DNA of 64,000 nt from Spirochaetales bacterium (GCA_009991955.1 JAACWS010000013.1:1-64000), one strand, 5' to 3'; positions 31,451 to 41,244 are shown, numbered from the stretch's first letter. Numbers and translations are program-made. The notes: a model not told the origin generated them from the sequence alone.

Positions 31451-33169
31451 TTAAGCACAGCCATTTTGTTGAACAGGGCTCTGGTGATTAGAAATAACCC
31501 TGGAGCCCTTGTTTTTTTTTGTCGCATTTTTCAACCCCGATGCCTCCTGCCTAAATTCAGCGAACGAAGAAAACTTCTTGCCCTCATTGGTAACTATACT
31601 GCAGAAGATCTGTGGCCGATGGAGTTCAGTGAAAACTTGAGAGAACTCCTGTAGTATTTCTTCACACACCAGACGCGAGTTTTTTGGTCTTGTTACGACG
31701 ACAAAATCATCGTTTCCGAGGTGTCCCACAAAACCCAAGCTTGTAGGCTCAATTCTCTTTACTACTCGGCCAATGACTTCTCCCAGAAGCGAAATGACTT
31801 TATCGCCTTTGACCCTCCCATATTCTTCGTTATATCCTTTGAAGTTAACTATATCGATTGAGCATATTTCAATGGGAATCGATTGCGAAATCATAGAGTC
31901 TACCCTACGCTTCACATATTCCGTGCCCGGAAAGCCCGTTAGAGGATTTGCCCCCCAGGCAAGTTTGAGACTATTGTCTGTGACGGTTCGTAAAATTTCG
32001 CTAACGCTTACTGTACCAATATATTTGCCACTTCGGGTAACACAAAGGTCATCATACCGGAACAAAGGAGATCGAATTTGGATTTGTTTTGCTACCTTTT
32101 CGACGGGCATATAATGGGGAACTATAAGGACATCGGTTTCGATGATCGCTTGAACCGTTCGGTAGTAATTAAGGCTCATACCATACCCAAAACGGCCGAC
32201 CATATGGTTTTCCATGAACCGATGTCGATTCAGTAAACCGACTATTTTTTGACCATCGAGCACTGGAAAACACAGGGTAGTGGAGGACCCTTGAAAGGTC
32301 TCAAGGGCTTTCAATGTTCGGTCGTGGACTTGAAGAGGCATCACCCACTGGGTTATTTGTGCTACGGTCGTTACCTCGTTGTTTGCCGGGGAACGGGCCA
32401 ATGGAGGCGAATGAGTGAAGGTCTCAGGAGCGATAACTTCGAGGGGATTTTTTTCCGGCCGGGCGAAGAAGAAACCTTGGACAAGTTCAATTCCAAAATC
32501 CCTACAGATTTCGAGATCCGAAAGACTTTCAATTCCCTCGGCGATGACTTCTATTCCATTTCTGTGACAAATTGTGGCGATTGAATCTATTAGGTTCTTG
32601 TAAAAGGTCCGTTTGTTATCTTGAGAGAAAAAGTGTTTATCAATTTTGACAAAGTCCGGTTCAAGAATCGACAACATTTTGAGTCCACCGTATCCGGCAC
32701 CGAAGTCATCGATCGCAACCCTCATCCCGGCCTCTCGTAGGGGAAATAGGCTCTCGGTAAAGCTCTGCATATCCGTCACCAACTCGTGCTCGGTAATTTC
32801 GAGGACAACATTGTGCAGATCTATATTGTCCAAGAAGCTGGTTCCCTTTTCTAAGATGGTCGAAGGGTTAATGTTTAAAAATAGAGATTTCGACCCGGTG
32901 GGACTACACGAAGAACGAAAGTTTGAAATTGAATGTAAGACCAGATGGGTATCAACTTGAGCAGCCTGTCCGATATGGCGGACGTAGAAGAAGAATTCTT
33001 CGATAGAGTCGAAGGGTTGGTTTCCGGTAACCCTGCACAAGGACTCATACCCATAGATATCTTTCGATCGTAAACTCACGATGGGTTGATAAAATGAACT
33101 CAGCCGCCCCGAGGATAGTAAGGATTCGAGCAATTCGGGTGAATAAAGTAGTCCTTGTCGTGTCCTCAC
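31451..33169 (-). CDS. EAL-CBS-GGDEF protein (c-di-GMP phosphodiesterase candidate)
   Basis: The order is an EAL domain (about 1-245), two CBS motifs (about 260-395) and a GGDEF domain (about 400-525). The EAL motif reads ESL, but LFLNINP, EITEHE, DDFGAGY, KIDK and EVIAEGIE are all present, so hydrolysis of c-di-GMP is likely. The GGDEF motif reads GNDDF and is probably inactive as a cyclase, perhaps a GTP-sensing or regulatory domain. No membrane segment, so cytosolic. I chose the GTG at 33169 because GGAGG lies 5 nt upstream; an upstream TTG at 33181 sits before that site. The last ~15 codons overlap the tRNA terminator, and the C-terminus is basic. A repeat copy separates it from nrdR. Confidence 0.9.
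   Translation of the reverse strand: MRTRQGLLYSPELLESLLSSGRLSSFYQPIVSLRSKDIYGYESLCRVTGNQPFDSIEEFFFYVRHIGQAAQVDTHLVLHSISNFRSSCSPTGSKSLFLNINPSTILEKGTSFLDNIDLHNVVLEITEHELVTDMQSFTESLFPLREAGMRVAIDDFGAGYGGLKMLSILEPDFVKIDKHFFSQDNKRTFYKNLIDSIATICHRNGIEVIAEGIESLSDLEICRDFGIELVQGFFFARPEKNPLEVIAPETFTHSPPLARSPANNEVTTVAQITQWVMPLQVHDRTLKALETFQGSSTTLCFPVLDGQKIVGLLNRHRFMENHMVGRFGYGMSLNYYRTVQAIIETDVLIVPHYMPVEKVAKQIQIRSPLFRYDDLCVTRSGKYIGTVSVSEILRTVTDNSLKLAWGANPLTGFPGTEYVKRRVDSMISQSIPIEICSIDIVNFKGYNEEYGRVKGDKVISLLGEVIGRVVKRIEPTSLGFVGHLGNDDFVVVTRPKNSRLVCEEILQEFSQVFTELHRPQIFCSIVTNEGKKFSSFAEFRQEASGLKNATKKNKGSRVISNHQSPVQQNGCA
31475..31520 (+). terminator. Terminator of tRNA-Met, inside the opposite gene's 3' end
   Basis: A stem of ten pairs (two G-T), AGGGCTCTGG (31475-31484) with CCTGGAGCCCT (31500-31509 region), has a 15-nt loop and is followed by a T-run (31512-31520). 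It overlaps the last codons of the EAL gene on the other strand. Confidence 0.75.
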
Positions 33170-33237
33170 AGGTTCCTCCAAATTCGAGGCTACTAGAGAA
33201 TTATGAGTTTTTTGTGAGGAAGGAGTATCAAGTGTAT

Positions 33238-33333
33238 GGGCACCTCCTGAAATTCCTTCTTCTGTGAGGTCGGCCCGTATAAGTCATTGGGGTACAATGG
33301 TCGAACCACACAAAAATGCTTCAGAGGTCTCCC
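33238..33333 (-). repeat. Dispersed structured repeat, diverged inverted copy
   Basis: The reverse complement aligns at both ends (GGGAGACCTCTGAA ... TTCAGGAGGTGCCC) and in the centre (CATTG-TACCC-CAATGACTTA). The outer arms carry a paired A-T to G-C change, and single bulges are tolerated. It fills the gap between nrdR and the EAL gene, and the nrdR stop codon lies at its edge. Confidence 0.78.
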
Positions 33334-33785
33334 TATCGAATCTTTTGTATTTCTTCAATGAATCCCTCGAGGTTCTCGAACTTTCTGTACACCGAGGCAA
33401 AACGAATATAGGCAACATCGTCGAGTTGTTGCAGTTCAGACAACACGAGGTCGCCTAGACTTCGACTGGGAAGCTCGTTATTGGACTTTGTTATAAGGGC
33501 TGATTTGTCTTCGATAGTATTTAGGAGGGACTCAATTTGGTCCTGACTTATATTTCGTTTTTCTACTGCTCGTTGAATTCCTCGTTCAAGCTTTTCTCTG
33601 CTAAAGGGCTCTCTACGTCCGTTTGTTTTTACTACCATTAATATTCGTTCTTCGATTCGTTCATAACTAGTAAACCGATAACCGCAGGATAGGCACTCCC
33701 GACGGCGGCGTACACTTGTACCTTCTGCGAGGCTACGAGACTCTATAACCTTGTCTTCGAGTTCTCCACAATGGGGACATTTCAT
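33333..33785 (-). CDS. nrdR: Transcriptional repressor NrdR
   Basis: The ribonucleotide-reductase repressor. The N-terminal zinc ribbon has two cysteine pairs (CPHC at 3-6 and CLSC at 31-34) with RRRRE between them, and an ATP-cone domain follows (about 48-138, VVKTNGRREPFSREKLERGI). NrdR senses ATP/dATP and represses nrd genes through NrdR boxes; no nrd gene is in the window. Length (150) is normal. ATG 33785 has TTGCGC and TAGACT just upstream and only a poorly spaced GGAG, so the message is probably leaderless. The gene lies downstream of ilvC but is separated by a terminator. Confidence 0.97.
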   Translation of the reverse strand: MKCPHCGELEDKVIESRSLAEGTSVRRRRECLSCGYRFTSYERIEERILMVVKTNGRREPFSREKLERGIQRAVEKRNISQDQIESLLNTIEDKSALITKSNNELPSRSLGDLVLSELQQLDDVAYIRFASVYRKFENLEGFIEEIQKIR

Positions 33786-33791
33786 GGCTCC

Positions 33792-33821
33792 AGTCTAAAC
33801 CGATAGGTCCGACGGGCGCAA
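33792..33821 (-). promoter_or_regulatory. nrdR promoter (leaderless)
   Basis: On the minus strand, TTGCGC (33821-33816), 18 nt, TAGACT (33797-33792), then 6 nt to ATG at 33785. It sits between the ilvC terminator and nrdR. Each box matches consensus at four of six positions. Confidence 0.45.
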
Positions 33822-33823
33822 TC

Positions 33824-33858
33824 AAAAAAAAGGGGCTTTGCCCTAGCAAAACCCCCTT
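33824..33858 (-). terminator. ilvC terminator
   Basis: On the minus strand, AAGGGGGTTTTGC and GCAAAGCCCCTT pair with two mismatches around a 4-nt loop, followed by eight T (plus-strand A-run 33824-33831). It ends the ilvC message before nrdR. Confidence 0.88.
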
Positions 33859-33894
33859 AAAAATCGAATACTTGGTCTGGGGACCTTCTAGGTT

Positions 33895-35420
<1,526 letters not shown>

Positions 35421-35429
<9 letters not shown>

Positions 35430-35450
35430 ATGAAATATATGGGATACTAT
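35421..35450 (+). promoter_or_regulatory. ilvY promoter (nearly leaderless)
   Basis: TTGCGT (35421-35426), 18 nt, TACTAT (35445-35450), then 9 nt to ATG 35460. No Shine-Dalgarno is visible before ATG. Confidence 0.4.
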
Positions 35451-35459
35451 ATTGCTGAA

Positions 35460-36314
35460 ATGGAAACAAGAGATTTGGAATGTTTTGTCACCTTGGCTGA
35501 ACTCCTCCATTTTGGAAAGACTGCCCACCAAATGAATACCAGTCCCTCGGCCCTGAGTAGAATTATCCAGCGACTGGAAGAAGAAATAGGGGTCGAGCTC
35601 TTTGTGAGGGATAATCGATCAACTATCCTAACCGAAGCGGGCCAGGCCTTTTTACCCCGGGCCCGGAGTATTTTAAGCCAGTGGACTCTGGCCCGAAGCG
35701 AGTTTTCTCGGCTTGAAGCTAACGCCCGGGGAGAACTTCGTATTTTTGCAACCGTCACCGCCTGCTACTCCCTCCTTCCGCCCTTTTTGCAGCCCTTTCG
35801 AAACTCTTTTCCTCGGATCGATGTCCGGGTCCTAACCGGGGACTCGGCCGGGGGGATTGAAATGGTCCTGGCTGAACAGACCGACCTAGCAATTGTACCA
35901 ATTCCCCCAGTACCTGTGCCTAGGGTGAAATTCTATTTCCTTGGCACGACGCCCCTGGTGTTTGTTGGTCCCACGGGAGAGCCCGAGGTGTCCGACTGGA
36001 CAAAGACTCCGGTAATTCTGCCCGAGGCCGGGGTAATCCGAACCATGATCGACGATTGGTTTCGTAAAAAGTTCATTCGGCCCCGGATTTACGCTCAGGT
36101 GCGGGGCAATGAAGCAGTTTTAGCCCTGGTGCACCTTGGATTTGGCCTCGGGTTTGTCCCCGAACTGGTGGTTCAGAACTCGCCCCTCGCCCAGGGACTA
36201 TCGTTCTTGCCACCCTTGGAAGGTATGGAGGCTCTTCCTCTGGGAATTGCCTACCTGGCTACCAAAGAAAGCTCGCCACTCCTTCGAGCATTCCTACAAA
36301 ATCCAGTACCCTAG
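35460..36314 (+). CDS. ilvY: LysR-family regulator, IlvY-like
   Basis: A helix-turn-helix activator that in E. coli senses acetolactate/acetohydroxybutyrate and switches on ilvC. The N-terminus METRDLECFVTLAELLHFG, then SPSALSRIIQRLEEEIG and FVRDNR, matches IlvY by eye better than generic LysR. A periplasmic-binding-fold effector domain follows to the end. I chose ATG 35460 because it matches the IlvY N-terminus and lies 9 nt after TACTAT; the longer open frame includes the promoter. The divergent neighbour is ilvC, which supports the assignment. Its 3' end overlaps the ECF permease gene by 21 nt on the other strand. Confidence 0.9.
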   Translation: METRDLECFVTLAELLHFGKTAHQMNTSPSALSRIIQRLEEEIGVELFVRDNRSTILTEAGQAFLPRARSILSQWTLARSEFSRLEANARGELRIFATVTACYSLLPPFLQPFRNSFPRIDVRVLTGDSAGGIEMVLAEQTDLAIVPIPPVPVPRVKFYFLGTTPLVFVGPTGEPEVSDWTKTPVILPEAGVIRTMIDDWFRKKFIRPRIYAQVRGNEAVLALVHLGFGLGFVPELVVQNSPLAQGLSFLPPLEGMEALPLGIAYLATKESSPLLRAFLQNPVP

Positions 36315-37058
36315 ACTAAACAAAAAGAAAATCACCAGGAATCCAATACCGTAAACGAATGGAGTAGGTTGGAGGCTTTCTTCAACGGCTAAGTTCGAAG
36401 GGATCTTTAGTCGTTCGGCCCCCCTAAGTGTAAGAGCTTGAGAGACCTCGGTACTCCACACCGCAGATTCCCGAAGCATTCCCAGGCTCGTTACTCTGGC
36501 AACCAGAAGTGGTCGACGACCCGGGCGAATCCCCCGAAGTCGCAAGGCCCGGGAAAGTTCTTTACCAGAGCTAAGAAGGTGCGGGAGGGCAGAAAAGAGA
36601 ATCATGCTAGCAAGAGAAAAAAATTGGGCTCGGTGAGGGGAAAACAGTCCCAAAACAAGAGATAGGCTTTGGCGAATTTCGCGGTGAGAAACATTGAAGG
36701 TAAAGATGTAGACAAGTGCGAGGCTTACCACGAGACGGGTGGTAATAAGGCCAGACTCGCTCAAGATCCGGGGCCACACGGTGGAAATCTCCCCGGGGGG
36801 GAAAAAAAGTATTTCCGAAAACTTCGTAATAAATACCAGAATGAAAAGCCAACGAATCCGCCCCAATGAGATAAAAAGATCCCCTAGACCTCCGGCCCAG
36901 AGCGGAAGGAGAACTGAAATCACTACAACTTGTATTGAGAGGCTTCTCCAATCCCCTAGGAAAATAAGTACACTTGCGACCAAGTACCCACCGAGGAGAA
37001 GCAGGGACGGTACCCGAGAAAGGGGTGTCCCCGAAGGATAAGAACCTAGGCCAGCCAT
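36294..37058 (-). CDS. bioN: ECF transporter T component (BioN/EcfT-like)
   Basis: A polytopic membrane protein (254 residues, about five to six helices) of the energy-coupling-factor transporter class. It carries the two Ala-Arg-Gly-type coupling motifs, ALRLRGIRPGRR and ALTLRGAERL, which bind the ATPase. It overlaps the ATPase gene by 13 nt and follows the BioY gene, so it serves in a biotin-type module. Its 3' end overlaps the ilvY-like gene by 21 nt on the other strand. ATG 37058 is taken as start. Confidence 0.88.
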   Translation of the reverse strand: MAGLGSYPSGTPLSRVPSLLLLGGYLVASVLIFLGDWRSLSIQVVVISVLLPLWAGGLGDLFISLGRIRWLFILVFITKFSEILFFPPGEISTVWPRILSESGLITTRLVVSLALVYIFTFNVSHREIRQSLSLVLGLFSPHRAQFFSLASMILFSALPHLLSSGKELSRALRLRGIRPGRRPLLVARVTSLGMLRESAVWSTEVSQALTLRGAERLKIPSNLAVEESLQPTPFVYGIGFLVIFFLFSLGYWIL

Positions 37059-37795
37059 GACATTTCCTCAATTTTACCCGGCGGACGGCGTACCCCATGG
37101 TCTTCGACATGGGGCAAAACCCGGGACGGTAGACCATCAGCGACTACCCGCCCCTGGCCGATTACTAACAGTCGATCTGCCAAGGCAAGAATTTGATCCA
37201 AATGGTGGGTAACGGCGAGAATCCCCTTACCTTGCGACTTGAGATCGATGAGGATCCGTAAAAGATCTTGTACCCCCGGATAGTCCAGGCCATTAAAGGG
37301 CTCATCAAGCAGTATAAACTCCGGTTTCATGGCCAACACACTGGCTAAACTTAATCGGCGAAGTTCTCCCCCCGAGAGGGTGGCAGGATCTTGTTTGTGG
37401 TGATCAACAAGTCCCGCCCACCGTAAGAGTTTCTCGCATTCAAATTTCTGAGTTGCCCTATCGAGGCCGAGAATTTCTAGACTTAACAGAATATCTTCTT
37501 CGACTGTTTGACCCAAGATTTGGGTTCGAGGATTCTGGGTAACAATACCAACCCCCTGCCCAAGGGACTTGTAGGCCCGGGGAAAGGGGACCCCCCCGAG
37601 CAGGACCCTTCCTTCCTGGGGCCGATGGAGTCCAGTAAGCACCTGGAGTAACAGAGATTTACCTGAACCGTTGGCCCCCACCATAACCGATAGCTCACCG
37701 GTCATGAGGTCGAGGTGTATTTCTTGGAGAAGCTTTTTTTGGGATAGCCTATCGAGCCAAAGACTTACCCCTTCTACCCGGAGACTTAATCCCAC
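37046..37795 (-). CDS. bioM: ECF transporter ATPase (BioM-like)
   Basis: The ATP-binding subunit: Walker A VGANGSGKS, Q-loop VTQNPRTQ, signature LSGGELRRLS and Walker B FILLDEPFNGLD, in 249 residues. It powers the BioY substrate-binding protein through the T component. GTG at 37795 is the start; the gene overlaps BioY by 10 nt and bioN by 13 nt, so the three are translationally linked. No second ATPase is encoded beside it, so the module is probably a dedicated one with an ATPase homodimer. Confidence 0.93.
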   Translation of the reverse strand: MGLSLRVEGVSLWLDRLSQKKLLQEIHLDLMTGELSVMVGANGSGKSLLLQVLTGLHRPQEGRVLLGGVPFPRAYKSLGQGVGIVTQNPRTQILGQTVEEDILLSLEILGLDRATQKFECEKLLRWAGLVDHHKQDPATLSGGELRRLSLASVLAMKPEFILLDEPFNGLDYPGVQDLLRILIDLKSQGKGILAVTHHLDQILALADRLLVIGQGRVVADGLPSRVLPHVEDHGVRRPPGKIEEMSWLA

Positions 37796-38373
37796 GTTCG
37801 AAAGAGTGCCAATCCCCGGGGAGCGACAAACCCCAAGACGAGGATCTTCAGAAGGTCACCGACCAAAAACGGTACAATACCAAAGGCGACCGCACTTTCC
37901 CACGACAGGTTGTTTACCGCCCTGAGCCAGGGAGCTCCGACTGCATATACGGCCAGGGTTCCTGCAAGACCTGCAACTAGGGCCCCGAGGCGTAGAAGGT
38001 TAGGGGTAGCTTCGAATCGCCGAAAGAGCAAAAATACCCCACCGCTTACCCCAGCCGATAGGATAAAACCAAGGAGGTACCCACCGGTCGGGCCTAAAAG
38101 CCTACCGAGGCCACTTGCTCCCTGGGCAAAAACTGGAAGTCCCACCAAACCCAAAAGTACATAGAAGGCCGTAGCAGCCATGCCTTTCTTGGGGCCCAAG
38201 AACATTCCTGCAAGCATAACAAAGAGGGTCTGGAGACTCACGGGCACCGGCGATAGGGGAAGGGGAACCGATAAATAGGACCCAAGGGTGATGAGTGCGG
38301 CAAAGAGACCAACCCGAACAGGGGTTTGGAAAAAGGATGGCCCTTGGTTTTCAGGAGAAGATTGTTCAATCAT
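37786..38373 (-). CDS. bioY: Biotin transporter substrate-binding protein BioY
   Basis: The S component of the ECF module: 195 residues with about six transmembrane helices. SLYVPLPLSPVPVSLQTLFV-like sequence near residue 40 (here LSVPLPLSPVPVSLQTLFV) and GPTGGYLLGF are BioY signatures. It probably takes up biotin. I chose ATG 38373 because TTGACA and TGTACT lie just upstream, 7 nt before it, giving a leaderless message; the longer open frame would start inside the divergent dacA region. It is followed by the ATPase and T component in one operon. Confidence 0.94.
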   Translation of the reverse strand: MIEQSSPENQGPSFFQTPVRVGLFAALITLGSYLSVPLPLSPVPVSLQTLFVMLAGMFLGPKKGMAATAFYVLLGLVGLPVFAQGASGLGRLLGPTGGYLLGFILSAGVSGGVFLLFRRFEATPNLLRLGALVAGLAGTLAVYAVGAPWLRAVNNLSWESAVAFGIVPFLVGDLLKILVLGFVAPRGLALFRTWD

Positions 38374-38380
38374 GGTTCGA

Positions 38381-38409
38381 AGTACACCGGGAAAGAACTG
38401 GTATGTCAA
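38381..38409 (-). promoter_or_regulatory. bioY promoter (leaderless)
   Basis: On the minus strand, a perfect TTGACA (38409-38404), 17 nt, TGTACT (38386-38381), then 7 nt to ATG at 38373. No Shine-Dalgarno is present. I see no BirA-type palindrome. Confidence 0.6.
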
Positions 38410-38421
38410 GGCAAAACCACG

Positions 38422-38427
38422 TATAGT
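38422..38427 (+). promoter_or_regulatory. -10 box 7 nt before dacA
   Basis: TATAGT (38422-38427) is followed by 7 nt and ATG 38435. No clear -35 box. It again suggests a leaderless start. Confidence 0.45.
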
Positions 38428-38434
38428 CGTCGCC

Positions 38435-39754
38435 ATGAATTTTAAGATGCTCATGCTAACGTGGGTTCTTGGGTTAGGGGTTATTAATGGTTCCCTTACG
38501 GCTCAATCCTCGATCTATACCGGGTACCCCCAGGTAAACGGCGAGTTCCCAATAAATGAATTCAAGTGGGCTCCAGAATTTTTCCCGAGAGTTCCTGGGC
38601 TTCCCGAAATCCAGGGTCCTATTGGTATCCTCTACGACCACGAAAGTGGCATCGTTCTTTACGAAAAGAATATCGATGAACCGATACCCCCGGCGTCTCT
38701 CACGAAACTTATGACCCTTCATCTTTTGCGATCGAGTGCGGAAGAACAGGGTCTCGGGCTAGATGACGAGGTACAGTACTCCGAAGCAGCCTATGCGGTG
38801 AATGCACCGCCCCGTTCGAGCCTGATGTTTCTGGAGGCTGGGCACCGTACAACTCTGCGGGACCTACTCTTGGGTCTGGCGGTGAGCTCGGGGAACGACG
38901 CTGCAATTGCCGCAGCCGAGGTTGCCAGTGGATCGGTTGCCCGCTTTGTAGATCAAATGAATCAAGAAGCTGGGCGGTTAGGCCTACAAAACACCTATTT
39001 CGAAGAACCCTCGGGTTACAGCCAGTATAACCTGACCACTGCCCGAGATTTTGCCCGGTTCTTGGGATACTACCTGCACCGATGGCCCGAGTCCCTGGGG
39101 CTTTATCATTCGGCGTTGAACTTCACCTATCCCCGACGAGAAAACCTGACCCTCGGTGCTACGAGCCGCTTCTTAGGGGTGACCCAACCTAATCGAAACG
39201 GCCTGGTAGGAAGCTACGAGGGAGCAGACGGACTCAAGACCGGATACATCGAAGAGTCGGGGTACAACCTTGCCTTTACTGCGGAACGAGATGGATTTCG
39301 GTTGGTCGGCCTCGTTTTAGGAGTCCAGGCACCTACACCGATCGAGGGAAGCCTCATTCGGCAAGTGGACGCCCAAAAGCTCTTGGATTTTGGTTTTCAG
39401 AATTTTGTACCCCGAACCCTTACCCTACCGGGAAGCCAGGAGATACGCCTGTGGAAAGGAGAACAAAAATCCCTCTTTCTTGAAGAGCAACAGGTCAGGC
39501 TTCCCCTACCAATAAATTTGAGCCAAATCGAGATTCGAAGGACGCTACCCTCGGAACTTCAAGCCCCCCTGACCCAAGGTGGCATCCTGGGGTATCAAGA
39601 AATAGCCAATTCCCAAGGGGTCGTCCTCGGGACAATTCCCTTGAGGATTCCCCGGAGTATCGGCGAGAGTAGGGGGATAGGTTTAGAATGGGATCGTTTG
39701 GTCCTCTTTGTCCGAGAATTCTTCGGCATTCCTCAACCCCTGGGGCTTGAATAG
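38435..39754 (+). CDS. dacA: D-alanyl-D-alanine carboxypeptidase (PBP5-like)
   Basis: A periplasmic serine DD-peptidase trimming the terminal D-Ala of peptidoglycan stem peptides. The signal peptide (MLMLTWVLGLGVINGSLTAQ) is followed by SLTKLM (catalytic SxxK), SSGND (SxN) and KTGY (KTG), the complete S11-family triad. The C-terminal part (about 330-440) is the usual beta-domain with hydrophobic, possibly membrane-associated stretches. Length 439 is normal. ATG 38435 lies 7 nt after TATAGT and is divergent from bioY; the longer upstream frame runs through bioY and is not real. Confidence 0.93.
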   Translation: MNFKMLMLTWVLGLGVINGSLTAQSSIYTGYPQVNGEFPINEFKWAPEFFPRVPGLPEIQGPIGILYDHESGIVLYEKNIDEPIPPASLTKLMTLHLLRSSAEEQGLGLDDEVQYSEAAYAVNAPPRSSLMFLEAGHRTTLRDLLLGLAVSSGNDAAIAAAEVASGSVARFVDQMNQEAGRLGLQNTYFEEPSGYSQYNLTTARDFARFLGYYLHRWPESLGLYHSALNFTYPRRENLTLGATSRFLGVTQPNRNGLVGSYEGADGLKTGYIEESGYNLAFTAERDGFRLVGLVLGVQAPTPIEGSLIRQVDAQKLLDFGFQNFVPRTLTLPGSQEIRLWKGEQKSLFLEEQQVRLPLPINLSQIEIRRTLPSELQAPLTQGGILGYQEIANSQGVVLGTIPLRIPRSIGESRGIGLEWDRLVLFVREFFGIPQPLGLE

Positions 39755-39762
39755 GTACCGGA

Positions 39763-40146
39763 TTAGTCTCGCATTGCAATAGCTTCGATTTCGATTGGCG
39801 AACCCTTGGGCAAAGCTGCGACCTGAATTGTCGAGCGTGCCGGGTAGGGAGCCGAAAAGTAGCCTTCGTAAGCCTGGTTCATTTCTGCAAAATCCCCCAG
39901 ATCCGTGAGAAATACGGTGGTTTTCACGACATGCTCTAGTCCCAGGCCCTCGAGAGCCAAGAGACCCTTTATTGCTTCGAGAACCAGTTTGCACTTTTCT
40001 CCCAGCGGGACTTTTGCAATGTCTCCGGTCGACGGGTCCATGGGCAGTTGGCCAGATACAAAAACCATTGAAGAATGGGCCACCGCCGAAGAGTAGGGCC
40101 CCAGGGCCTTACCACCAATTGAAAGAGCTCTTTTCGTTGTTGCCAT
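39763..40146 (-). CDS. ridA: RidA family enamine/imine deaminase
   Basis: A 127-residue YjgF/YER057c/UK114 member: GPYSSAVAHSSMVFVSGQLPMDPSTG, then TTVFLTDLGDFAEMNQAYEGYF, and near the end YPARSTIQVAALPKGSPIEIEAIA, with the catalytic arginine in ARSTIQV. It hydrolyses reactive enamines/imines released by PLP enzymes such as threonine dehydratase. I start it at ATG 40146, behind AAAGGAA, rather than at an upstream ATG at 40173. It lies 9 nt from the convergent dacA end. Confidence 0.95.
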   Translation of the reverse strand: MATTKRALSIGGKALGPYSSAVAHSSMVFVSGQLPMDPSTGDIAKVPLGEKCKLVLEAIKGLLALEGLGLEHVVKTTVFLTDLGDFAEMNQAYEGYFSAPYPARSTIQVAALPKGSPIEIEAIAMRD

Positions 40147-40202
40147 TGTTGTTCCTTTGGGTAATTTTCCCAAATGCCCTAGTTCCCAGAGGCTCCCGAG
40201 TC

Positions 40203-41186
40203 CTAATGTATAGATGTGAGAGCTTTAATGTATTGAAGACGATCGTATTGCTGGGGATTGTCACTTTTTTCCCGGCAAAGTAGCCCAATTAATTCGTCGG
40301 TCGACCGGTAACTATGGGCTTCCATCCAGTCGGTGAGGGTCTGAACCATCTTTCCAATGATTGGGTATCCGTGTTTGTACACTGTCGAGCAGACCTGTAC
40401 CACATTTGCCCCGGATAGCAACATCTTCACCAAGGTTTCTCCATCGTGGACCCCCGTCGAGGCGGCCAGTTCGATGCCTGCGGTACCGTAGAGAAAACTA
40501 ATCCACCGCAAAGAGTTATTGTATTCTTGGGGATTTGAAAACTGCACCCCCGCGGTAAGGCTCATATTTTCTATATCGACATCCAGTTGGTAAAATCGAT
40601 TGAACAAGACAAGGGCTTTCGCCCCAGCTTTGCGAATTTCCCCGGCCAGGTGGGGTATGGCACTAAAATTTGGCCCAATCTTCACCGAAAACGGAATTGA
40701 CAGGTTTTGGGCTACCTTTTCCACGATTGCCAAGGTATGACGCTCGACCGAAAGACCCGTATCTGCGAGGGTACGAGGCAAATATGAAACATTGACTTCC
40801 AGGCCGTCGGCCCCCGATTTCGAAAGTTGGGTCGCATATTCACCCCACCATCGGGTACTTACGCAGTTGATACTGGCAATTACCGGTATTTGGGCTTCTT
40901 TTTTTGCTTGACTTATAAGGTCCAAATAGGCATTTGGACCCAGTTGCATACCGAGCCCTGAAAGGTATTCGCTGGCCTCGGGGTGGCTTAGGGTGTCGGC
41001 GTCGGCAGTTTGAACGCTGAGATCTGCATCAATTTGTTCTTCAAAAAGACTTTTGAGTACTACGGCTCCGGCTCCGGCGCTCGCCGCTTTTTTTACCCCT
41101 TCTAGAGTACCTGTGAGGGATGAACTTGAAACAATTACCGGATTCCGCAGGGGGATTCCCATGTAAGTTACGCTTGTGTTGGTCAT
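40203..41186 (-). CDS. Dihydroorotate dehydrogenase-like flavoprotein
   Basis: A 327-residue TIM-barrel protein resembling class 1 dihydroorotate dehydrogenase: MTNTSVTYMGIPLRNPVIVSS at the start, then VIASINCVSTRWWGEYATQL, VKIGPNFSAI and VLFNRFYQLD. FMN binding is likely. The annotation is kept general because homologues like this occur alone, outside pyr operons, and no pyr gene is nearby; the catalytic base normally Cys or Ser is not evident. It may act on another dihydropyrimidine. GGAAGG lies upstream of ATG 41186. It is divergent from the FAD oxidoreductase. Confidence 0.8.
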   Translation of the reverse strand: MTNTSVTYMGIPLRNPVIVSSSSLTGTLEGVKKAASAGAGAVVLKSLFEEQIDADLSVQTADADTLSHPEASEYLSGLGMQLGPNAYLDLISQAKKEAQIPVIASINCVSTRWWGEYATQLSKSGADGLEVNVSYLPRTLADTGLSVERHTLAIVEKVAQNLSIPFSVKIGPNFSAIPHLAGEIRKAGAKALVLFNRFYQLDVDIENMSLTAGVQFSNPQEYNNSLRWISFLYGTAGIELAASTGVHDGETLVKMLLSGANVVQVCSTVYKHGYPIIGKMVQTLTDWMEAHSYRSTDELIGLLCREKSDNPQQYDRLQYIKALTSIH

Positions 41187-41244
41187 GGTTGCTTCCTTCC
41201 ATCCATTAGTATAGCCTAGGCCCTAGAGGGGATCAAGGAGAATG

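Noticed and set aside
31446-31452. T-run directly after the tRNA as its only terminator
   Set aside because: The tRNA acceptor stem before a T7 run may work, but a stronger hairpin with a longer T-run lies 22 nt on; I list the latter and leave the choice open.
38288-38434. Upstream extension of dacA
   Set aside because: The frame runs through the divergent bioY gene and its promoter, and the signal peptide begins at ATG 38435.
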